64,000 nucleotides of DNA from positions 62,001-126,000 of the forward strand of contig OZ345373.1 of the NCBI GenBank assembly GCA_977006965.1, read 5' to 3'. Numbering within the stretch: position 1 is the first letter of the stretch; each line of letters starts with the position of its first letter. This stretch comes from Phymatolithon calcareum (Eukaryota; Rhodophyta; Florideophyceae; Hapalidiales). The notes beneath the pieces are model-generated. The model was not told where the DNA came from, made no database searches, and saw nothing but the letters and a program-made list of their open reading frames with translations. Of the stretch, positions 21,303 to 28,947 are shown piece after piece. Both the position numbers and the translations under genes were made by a program.

Positions 21303-21710
21303 TACTTTGACGGCTCTTCTTCATCGGCTTCAATACCGGACCTTTTCGCCTTTTTGTAAAGCTGTGATCTTCTTTTCGCCAGTTGGTCAAGCTCTTTGTT
21401 CCAAAAGCTTTTATACCGCGCCGGTCTTGGTTTTCTTGATATCCATGGATTTATGAGCTTGGCGCGAAACATTTCGTACCAATCATTAAGATCATCCGAG
21501 TTATTGCACGCCCTTACTTTTTCGATCATTTCCGGAGCCCATGCAGATATTTCAGTGCTTGCCCTTTCAGCTCGTTCTGGAGATTTTCGTGCTGCCTTCT
21601 ATATGAAAAGCTCTCTCCGCTTCGCTACAATCTTATGATTAAGGAATCGCATTCGGACTGGCAAGTGCTCTGTGACTCCGTTCCAACGCCCGTTTTCCGT
21701 GTATGGAACT
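21302..21710 (-). pseudogene. LINE-2 endonuclease C-terminus and linker
   Basis: The frame contains GVTEHLPVRMRF, the end of an APE-type endonuclease with the usual SDH triad drifted to TEH, then RPARYKSFWNKELDQLAKRR, a linker typical before the RT. Stop and start overlap (TAATG) at 21302, where the RT frame begins one base out of phase. It begins abruptly at the target duplication, so the rest of the endonuclease was lost at insertion. Confidence 0.7.
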
Positions 21711-21996
21711 TGCTCTGCAGTTTCCTTGCAATCAGAGTTACAGGTTTTTTTTTCACATTGGGTCGTACAACCTTGAGTCTCCAACGCTAAACACGCTCAC
21801 CATACGGGGACAGTCTCCAGTCAGCTGGTGTAAGATCACTTCTGCCCCTCTGTGCGATATGGGCAGCTCTCGGGGAAGAGTCGAATCGACGACAGTTTCG
21901 GCTCGAGAGGAAGGCCTAATGATTGATCACGCTGCCTCCAGTGTCAAAGGAACCCTCTGATCATCCAATATGCTTGATTCACATATAGCCCTTCTT

Positions 21997-22428
21997 GTCA
22001 CCTGGTCAAGTGGTTAAACTGATCCGGGGGATGCGCATCAAAGATGTGATCAAAAGAAGGTCCTGGGTTCGAATCCCAGGTGTACCGGTGTATCGTGAAG
22101 AGTCCGACGCAGTTTTTTCCTACGGGTTTTTCCGTCGTCGACACGGAGGGATTACAGTACATCATAAGTGAAAAGAAGCCAAGGGAGCGGTAAAGAAAAA
22201 GAGTCCAAATATTCTGGCCGTCCACGTGGACTCGCGAATTGTGGAACCACCACGCTTGCTCCGGGTGGAATCGAATCATATCTCGAGCGGTAGGCAGAGA
22301 AGAAGGAGTGCCTGCCTAATTAACTAGCAGAAATAACGACCTGCCGTAATCTAAGTAGAAGATAATTCAGGAATAAAGCACTGCCTTGCGAGCCCCACGA
22401 GGGGACAAAGCAGTTCACATACATACAT
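21997..22428 (+). mobile_element. tRNA-derived SINE, copy 1
   Basis: Perfect 16-bp duplication ACATATAGCCCTTCTT (21981-21996 and 22429-22444). The head is tRNA-like: an A box in TGGTCAAGTGGTTA and a canonical B box GGTTCGAATCC at about 22070, suggesting an internal RNA polymerase III promoter. The body is shared with the copy at 33271-33714. The 3' end has AGCCCCACGAGGGG and a CATA repeat tail. Confidence 0.9.
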
Positions 22429-22444
22429 ACATATAGCCCTTCTT

Positions 22445-22581
22445 CACATTGAACTCGGAGTTATATGGTAATTAGTTTCAAGAAACAAAATTGATGATAA
22501 CCAAGTTGCAAAGCCGCTCCGATGGGCTCCAAGAGCATTACTGCGGGCTTTCCAAAAGTAAAATTTACTCCAATAAAAAAA
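22445..22581 (+). mobile_element. second short insertion at the same target
   Basis: Lies between a second and third copy of ATATAGCCCTTCTT (ends at 22444 and 22595) and ends CAATAAAAAAA. A relative lies at about 24670-24758 (CAAAGCYGCTCCGATG, GGGCTTTCC, TTACTCCAWTAAAAAAA). Non-coding. Confidence 0.75.
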
Positions 22582-22599
22582 ATATAGCCCTTCTTGCTA

Positions 22600-23330
22600 A
22601 TTCGTCAACCGCATCATTTCTTGGAAATCCACAGTGACTTGATATCGAAATGCCTTCAACGAAAACCTCCTTGGACATCAATTCCTCAATAGGGCTCCAA
22701 AATAACCGTATCATTTCCCCATACCTTCGCGGGTGTCCGTTAATAGCATCGATGCAGCTCCTGCTATTGATGACCCATCTTATAGTGTTTCCAGGTGCAA
22801 AGGATAGCTTCAGCCCTTCTTGGAAGGCATGAACTGCGGCAAAAACCTCCGCGTCGTATGAAGATCCGACAGGTCCGGTGGGGAGCGCCAGTTACTTCAC
22901 CGTTTCATTTCCGCGCGTCGGCAAAATCCCCGCACCCCCGACATTGTCTGGGACGTTTCTGTACATGTCGAGAGTGTCTTCATCCTCATCGCAAAGAATC
23001 GCACGCTGCTTCGACGCTGTCGGGCTTGAGGCAAACGCATGTTCGTCACCGTCGTCATATGAAAGAATAATCTCCAGTGGTTTGCCGTGCTCAGTAATAA
23101 ATTTCAACATCGCTCCGTTCTGCTGATGGCCTTGTTCGTGGAATATTTCAAGCTTCGCACTGTACCAGCCTTCATCCCATTTAACCGAAACTTCTTCGCC
23201 GTGATGAGGATCGCGGACGAATTTGGAGGGAATTTCTCCAACGCTGCCGTCGGTCCATATATCCAATTCAGCTGACTGCGCGCCGACCCGCTCGAGAAGA
23301 AGAACCTCAACGTCTAATTTTTTCCCTTTA
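22600..23330 (-). pseudogene. LINE-A copy B RNase H with Tudor-like insert
   Basis: The frame 22892-23266 reads IWTDGSVGEIPSKF, the first RNase H strand with its catalytic Asp. Then comes an insert containing GEEVSVKWDEGWYSAKLEIF and IILSYDDGDEHAFA. The RNase H fold resumes at VGGAGI, and after a frameshift continues toward the site at 22595. The insert is conserved with LINE-A (VKWDEGWYNAKL and LSYEDGEVHAYA there), with mostly conservative changes. Confidence 0.75.
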
Positions 23331-23399
23331 TTTATCCTTTGCAGAGATAGAAGTTAGAAAGCTACAGAACCTACTCTTCGAGAGGTATTTCCCAATTGA

Positions 23400-24161
23400 T
23401 CATCGAGTTTTCAAGCTCTCCATGAGATTCTTGCTCAATATCAATAGCTCGTCCTAGGCTTTCCCTGTCGCATTTCTTATTTTCCTTTCGGACTTCATAT
23501 CCGGAGAGGTTCTGTTCCACAGTCTCCATGTCTTAAGGTTTGCTGGCAATTCCATTGTCTTGTCATATGGTATCTTCCTATTCCTCTTTGACTCAAGGCG
23601 ACATCCTTCTATGATCATAACGTTTTATGGAAGTGTTGCGACAAATTTGATTGTTTAAATGTTCTTCACAACTTCGTCAACCAGCTCTCTGTGTTAAAGA
23701 TGAGAGCATGCCGTAATAGAAGATCAGGCGTCGAACGTTTCGCCTCCACGCGAGACAATGACCGTTTGAACTTCCTGAAAACAAATCAATCGGTTTTGCA
23801 GGGCTACTTGAGACAAGAAGACATGCTAGCAATACGTTTCTACACTCGCGCAGCATTCTAACGGCTTCTAGGTAATTTCTTATGCTGTTCTAATCTTCTT
23901 GATTGCTAACCGTCTTCTGTTACGGCAATTGTAAGGCGACACACAGTGAACCGATAAGATTCGGTTCAAATATTCACCCGGCTACAGCGTTAGCAGTAAC
24001 TCAAGCTTTAGCCGTTAGTATACCCTTCACTATTAAGTTGCAGAATCTAGGCCTATATAAACTCAACGAGGCGACAACCCAACGAAGGGCAAGTCGGAAT
24101 CAAGTTAAGGATATCATCAACGTTCTTCACACCCAAATGAGCTTAGAGATTTATGGTAACT
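23400..24161. other. intergenic, no gene seen
   Basis: May include further decayed LINE-A copy B sequence at its left side. No domain-bearing frame found. Confidence 0.35.
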
Positions 24162-24173
24162 AGGTAGACACTG

Positions 24174-24647
24174 AGATTTTCCTGTCCTGTAATGCACGCA
24201 CTCGCGCGCGTCACAGGATCCCCTCGGTTGCTGCGAAGGGACCCGTCCCGAAAGGGGCGAGCAGGAGGCAGAGAATGCATTCGAGAAGCTATAGGTCTCT
24301 CCACCAAGCTCCACGTTGCGACATGGAACTGCGGCGGTCTCTCTAACAATATCAGGACGAGAAGTAGCCGACGAGACAAGGACTCCCACTATTGACGTGG
24401 TAATGCGGGCAAGAGACTTGCGATGGAATTGGTTGGGACATATTCTTAGAATGAATGAGCGCCGCCTGGTTCGCCAGGTGCTGCTACAATGCGTCAGACC
24501 AACACCCGAATCAATCTTCGGCGACGTACCTGGCCGAGATGTGCACGCTGCAGTGAAACTCGCTAGCGATAGGATAGAATGGAAGAAACTTAGGCCCTCG
24601 AATCGCTGCTAGCCCCACAAGGGGAAAAATGCAAATTGAATGAATGA
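24174..24647 (+). mobile_element. internally deleted LINE derivative, copy 1
   Basis: A 474-bp unit between AGGTAGACACTG (24162-24173) and AGGTAGATACTG (24648-24659). The start encodes the beginning of an APE-type endonuclease (KLHVATWNCGGLSNN). After a short joint comes the C-terminus of a LINE protein (LRWNWLGHILRMNERRLVRQ). The whole endonuclease body and RT are missing. The 3' end is AGCCCCACAAGGGG plus a TGAA repeat. A relative with a different deletion is at 60519-60894. Confidence 0.8.
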
Positions 24648-24669
24648 AGGTAGATACTGGCGCTATGAT

Positions 24670-24758
24670 AGTGACAATTGCAAAGCTGCTCCGATGTGCT
24701 CAAAGAGCAATACTGAGGGCTTTCCCAAAAGTAAACGTTACTCCATTAAAAAAAATCA
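24670..24758 (+). repeat. copy of the A-tailed short repeat
   Basis: Matches 22490-22581 (CAAAGCTGCTCCGATG, TTACTCCATTAAAAAAA). It lies directly after the LINE derivative. Confidence 0.6.
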
Positions 24759-24759
24759 A

Positions 24760-26340
24760 CCTTCTTCACCCATCTGTGCGTCCCGTCTGTTCGGCGGTAT
24801 AACGCCGCAGCGAACCGCACTCAAGTCGTCCGTCAAACGTACTGCGCTCACTAGCGTATTTAAAGGGGAAGGAGCAGATTACTGCTCGACCGTTTTTCCA
24901 GGGCTGGTGTCTTCGGAGACGCTGACACTAACGTATCATCTCTTCGTCGTGGAGATTTAGCGACAGCAATTACTTCAAGCTTCTCTCCCGAACCGTGACT
25001 TCACGTCGCCCGCACTGGCCCGGCTCTACATGGACGCGGTAGAGCTGATGCGGATGCCCGCGTGGGGGCGCGCAAACGCGCGCCCAACTGCGTGTAGCGC
25101 AGTGGACGCCGAGCGCGTACCTTCCACAGTGGCGGACAGCGAGGCGACGCAGATGCTGGTGCTCCAGGGGACAGTGGCGGGAGTCCCATCGCGCGCTCGC
25201 AGCAATCTCACGCGCTGCGCAATTGTCTCCAGCACTTCAACAAGTGGCGCATGCGGCTGTCGTCGCTCGAAGCGCGTACGATCGCGGTGAAGCGGTAGCT
25301 TGACCGCGTTGATTGCGTAGTTTTTCCGGACATCACGACTTCGTGGGGAAGTAGACTCTCCCGCAGACGTCTACTCGTGGGACGTCGACTTCTGCTCCAT
25401 CAACTCCCTAGGGGCGAGTGAAGAAAAAGAAGAGCACCTTTTTATCTAAAGGATACAAACGCATCTGCAGACGCTTGGGGAAAATTTGTGAAAGCCATTT
25501 GGCCACGGACAGGGTCCTTTGATTGTCCGTATTGTCGGATGCGACGCGATCTGCTGGGAGCCTCATGACTCTCTGCACTAGTCAGCACTGTGTTAATCCA
25601 CCAGCTTTCACCCAATATCTTACTTTCTGATCGTAGAGTCACTGTGTGTCTTCCACTTCGTCTTCACCTACACTAATAAACTTAGTGGGTCTTAGGCTAC
25701 TTCACACAAAGCAGTGATACTGATCCATTTTCGAAGCCTATCAAGAGCATTGACAATCCACGCACTCGAATGCTGCCCTTGCACCAAGTGGAAGTAGTGC
25801 ACTTCACTAGCATCCATCACATTGTTTGTATACGAAGCAGTATCTCTGCTTTGTTTGAAATAGACTAAAAACCATTCAGAGCGAAACCAAATAAACACAG
25901 GGCGCTAAGCACTTCACAGTGCCTATATGGCCCAACGCCTTAATGCGGTTTGCGCGTTTTCTTCAGCCGAGCGCGTCGAAGCTGCTGGCACAAAATCTCG
26001 CTTACGTGCACAAGCTGTGCCCATTCCTAATCGTGCTGTTTAGTCATTATTTTTGACCACAGAATGGACGAGCGATCATTTGTCCCCTGACATTCACCGC
26101 GGGAAATACAAGCGTACATTTTGGACGGTAAATCTGGTTTCAGATTTATTTTTTCGATGCGAGTCCGTAGTTTCAAATAAATCGCACTGATGTGTTTATA
26201 CAAAGTTTGGTTGTCATACGCTTTGCTTTCCTCCCCTCTTACTTTCCCCTGGTTGTGGCTTCTGAACACATACAGTACTGTAATCTCGAAGTCTTGCGTT
26301 CCGGAACGGCAACGCGATGTTAACGAAATGCATGAGATTC
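24760..26340. other. intergenic with a GC-rich patch
   Basis: A GC-rich stretch at 25000-25300 is open in several frames on both strands, with no domain in any. The 40-bp motif lies at 25438-25480. No gene is called. Confidence 0.4.
25438..25480 (+). repeat. conserved 40-bp motif, copy 2 of 3
   Basis: CTTTTTATCTAAAGGATACA followed by AACGCATCTGCAGACGCTTG; see 9692-9731. Its QTHLQTLG frame has a stop just upstream. Confidence 0.55.
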
Positions 26341-26343
26341 GTC

Positions 26344-27798
26344 TCAATAGCGTTTCAACACAACCTTGGCGTCGTGAAGAAAGCAGACAGGATCACTGCA
26401 CAACGATTCTTCGAGCGGATCGCGGACTAGGCTCTCCACAATTGTTGACATATCTTCATCAATGAGCACTCGTAATGCGGCCTTAAAATGCGCCGTTGTT
26501 TTGGAATCGATATTCTCCTGTGGTATCGATTTTTCCAAACCGAAGTCATCACCCCCCAACCGGTTGGCAACCACAATCCAGTAACGATCCCACCAAACTC
26601 TCGTGAACGGACCATCTCTAATTACAGCTGCAATCGCCGCATAAGTTTCATGCTCGCCAGCTCTGTGCGTCAGGCTCCGAACGATGAGAAATAGAAGTGC
26701 CAAAGTTTTCGTCGTTGTCACCTTCGCTCGGTCGCCATATGATGGGCTCTTGTCGTCATTGTCGTATTCGACCTTCATTCCCTTCGCGTCCATAAAGCAA
26801 GCTTCCCACATAATATCGATAACCCGTTCGAATCGACCCTGCCAGTTCATGCCAATATTATGCAACCACAGTTTTGCACGAAGGTCTGTGTGCCCGCGTT
26901 CGCTAGACTCGAGATACGCTTCGACAGCACCGCGTGTGGAAAGGCGGCATCTCTCGCAAAACTTACCGTACATGCCGCGTGCCATAAGACTGTCACTTAT
27001 AGTACCGCCCTGCTGCAACATGTCTGCAATGTCGAGTATCCTTGCACGGTCATGCTCATGCTTGATTTCTGGCATTGGGTTTGCGTGAAGTGCGAATCTG
27101 CGCCCTGTGCAGAGCCGCGCTATAACGTCTATAGATGAGATTATCCTCCACCCAAAGTACGTATGTTTCGGAATAGAGGACGGTTGCAAACTCTGGTTCA
27201 TAATCCAAAGCGATCCCAATTCAAGCGCATGTTCATCGGAGCTTTGTGCCGCCGCCGCAGCATGTCCACGCAAGACTTCGATATGTCCTGCCAGTCGCCC
27301 ATTTGCTTTCAATGCTGCGATAGGATGCTCCGGAAGAATACCCTCGGCGTGATATACAATAACGGGGACGGCAATGCCGCGCTGTCCAAACTTAAAGCGG
27401 TCGCGCACCACTGCGGCAATCTCATTTCTGGTGAGCCGACTTTGCATCATTCGGCGCACGCGAGGGCCGGAGGAGAGCGTGGCACGTACGCGGCCAGCGA
27501 GCGGGGCCCAAGGTGCCAGCATAAGAGCGATAACCCAGCCGGCGGTGGAGCCTGACACTCCTTTCTGCCGCAAGAGCTGCACAATAACTGCAATCATGAG
27601 GGCAATCTGTGCGAGAATTGTCGCCGCACCCAGACGCCATCCTGCATACACCTGATACTCTGCCTGATCGGCGCCTGTCTGTCGGCCCTTTGGGTTGTAG
27701 ATAAGCGAATAGCCGGCCACGAGTATTGCAGTGCAGAATGCGGTAGTCTCGAATGCAGTGAAGCCGAGGAACATAGGGTCTGTAGACGGCGCCGACAT
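26344..27798 (-). CDS. membrane protein of unknown function, 484 aa
   Basis: I choose the ATG at 27798 (MSAPSTDPMF); the frame extends 29 codons upstream without another ATG. Three hydrophobic segments lie in the N-terminal third: near residues 11-32, 56-80 and 88-115 (counted from this start). They are followed by a long soluble part from about residue 120 to the end. The soluble part has mixed helical character, a CERCRLSTRGAVEAYLE stretch and a WWDRYWIVV stretch, with no motif I can assign. No signal peptide beyond the first membrane segment. The uninterrupted frame and gene-like codon use support a host gene. It lies alone between transposon remnants. Confidence 0.75.
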   Translation of the reverse strand: MSAPSTDPMFLGFTAFETTAFCTAILVAGYSLIYNPKGRQTGADQAEYQVYAGWRLGAATILAQIALMIAVIVQLLRQKGVSGSTAGWVIALMLAPWAPLAGRVRATLSSGPRVRRMMQSRLTRNEIAAVVRDRFKFGQRGIAVPVIVYHAEGILPEHPIAALKANGRLAGHIEVLRGHAAAAAQSSDEHALELGSLWIMNQSLQPSSIPKHTYFGWRIISSIDVIARLCTGRRFALHANPMPEIKHEHDRARILDIADMLQQGGTISDSLMARGMYGKFCERCRLSTRGAVEAYLESSERGHTDLRAKLWLHNIGMNWQGRFERVIDIMWEACFMDAKGMKVEYDNDDKSPSYGDRAKVTTTKTLALLFLIVRSLTHRAGEHETYAAIAAVIRDGPFTRVWWDRYWIVVANRLGGDDFGLEKSIPQENIDSKTTAHFKAALRVLIDEDMSTIVESLVRDPLEESLCSDPVCFLHDAKVVLKRY

Positions 27799-27992
27799 GA
27801 TCCTTCTTGAGATGCCCAATGCAGATCGTTTGACAATGTTGAAGATACGAAACAATAAAACTGAAAGTTCACGCACACCTCGCACGTGTTGAGCCCAAGA
27901 TCCTTCTCTCGTGTAAGGATCAGGGACTATAGTTTCTGCGTAGATAATTAAGGAATTTCTGGCTCTACTCGATGTCTAAAAAATCACTACAG

Positions 27993-28085
27993 TAGTGTCT
28001 ATTGTAATTTACTGTACGGTAGTTGAGGAGAAGAGTTCCATATTTTTAGCGCCTGTACCGGTCCGTTGCCGTACAATAGACACTA
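27993..28085. mobile_element. 93-bp MITE with 14-bp perfect terminal inverted repeats
   Basis: Left end TAGTGTCTATTGTA and right end TACAATAGACACTA are exact reverse complements. Terminal TA could be the target dinucleotide of a Tc1/mariner-like element. A diverged copy is at 60079-60178. Interior: GAGTTCCATATTTTTAGCGC. Confidence 0.7.
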
Positions 28086-28101
28086 AGCCATTTCAAAAGG
28101 A

Positions 28102-28497
28102 TTGAAAAACGAGGAAATTCGCTACATGGACCGAAAAAGTGGGGAAACTTCACTAAATCATTATCCCTTGCCAAAACTACTACTTGCTGTGATATGCGCA
28201 AGCGAACACCAGATTCAAACCCGCCACGCCAGTACAATGCTGCTTGTGGAGCTGAAGGTTATCGAAAGTGGCACGGTGACCTGTGTTGTTCGCAGCGAAG
28301 GGGCACCATTCGATGTGACTGCTAAGTGCGACTATCGCGCTACATGCTCTTGTCGCTACTTTGAAGAGCACCACCGGCCATATAGCCACGTTGCCGTTGC
28401 ACTTCTGTACGCTTATATACATTTGGTGCAGCATCGGGTCGCGTTAGACCCATGGAGCAAGTACTGGCCCGGGGACGTATGGCTGTTGAGAACGTGA
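28102..28497 (+). pseudogene. SWIM zinc-finger fragment, probably from a MULE transposase
   Basis: The frame reads CSCRYFEEHHRPYSHVAVAL, which fits the SWIM pattern C-x-C-x(n)-C-x-H except that the third metal ligand is Tyr instead of Cys. SWIM fingers follow the transposase core in Mutator-like elements. No transposase core is present upstream. The first 65 bp (from CTACATGGACCGAAAAAGTG) are repeated at 38080 and 43490. It is most likely a relic; a host SWIM protein fragment is possible. Confidence 0.55.
28113..28175 (+). repeat. 65-bp dispersed repeat, copy 1
   Basis: CGCTACATGGACCGAAAAAG through TTGCCAAAACT, shared with 38078-38139 and 43486-43547. Confidence 0.7.
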
Positions 28498-28947
28498 GCC
28501 AAGCAGCACGAGGTCAGTATCACCCGTGTTGCAGTCGCTGGTGATTAGCTAGAATAGGATGATTCGGTGCCGTTTGACCTTGTTGCTAAGCCGGGCCTTA
28601 AGCGTACCTACTTTCTGTCCGAAATAAGGGCCCGTCACTGCTTCTCGTGCAGAAACTCCGGTAACTTCTAGTAATAGGTTTGCCCACGTCTTTTACCTCC
28701 CGTTCTTTGTTCAGATTCCGTTCAGATAGTTGAAAATGATGTCTTGCAGTAGCCATTGTTCACAGGATGACGCTCTTCGTCGTGTTCCACTGATTTCGTT
28801 TTCATGGGCTCGCTTCGACGCCGCTTCAAGAAGTTGCTGGAGTCCCTTCGCTGAGCTCGCTGTCAGCGTCATGTCATCTGCGAAAAGCTTGCGGTCACAC
28901 GGGTTTCGCTTCCACGCAGTGTGACTGCTAATAACCTCGTAGACAAA

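Larger units (their letters stand above)
19215..21710 (-). mobile_element. LINE-2, 5'-truncated, nested in LINE-A copy B
   Basis: Bounded by a 14-bp duplication with one mismatch (TGCTCGGCAGTTTC at 19201-19214, TGCTCTGCAGTTTC at 21711-21724). Encodes the tail of an AP endonuclease, a reverse transcriptase and a helical C-terminus. The 3' end is TTTTAAAATAAAATCAAC followed by ATATATCCCC rather than a poly(A). It is truncated within the endonuclease. Confidence 0.85.
21711..23360 (-). mobile_element. LINE-A copy B, RNase H and zinc-finger part
   Basis: Minus-strand match to LINE-A from just before its RNase H to the zinc finger. Similarity fades upstream around 23360-23400. It is interrupted by two short insertions at one target site (21981-22595) and cut by LINE-2 at 21711. 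Frameshifts and stops make it inactive. Confidence 0.8.

Noticed and set aside
21997-22086. Functional tRNA gene
   Set aside because: A and B boxes are good but the acceptor and anticodon arms do not pair as in a tRNA, and the unit has a SINE body and target duplication.
25001-25290. GC-rich ORFs on both strands
   Set aside because: Several overlapping frames are open simply because of base composition; none has a domain or a neighbour that supports it.
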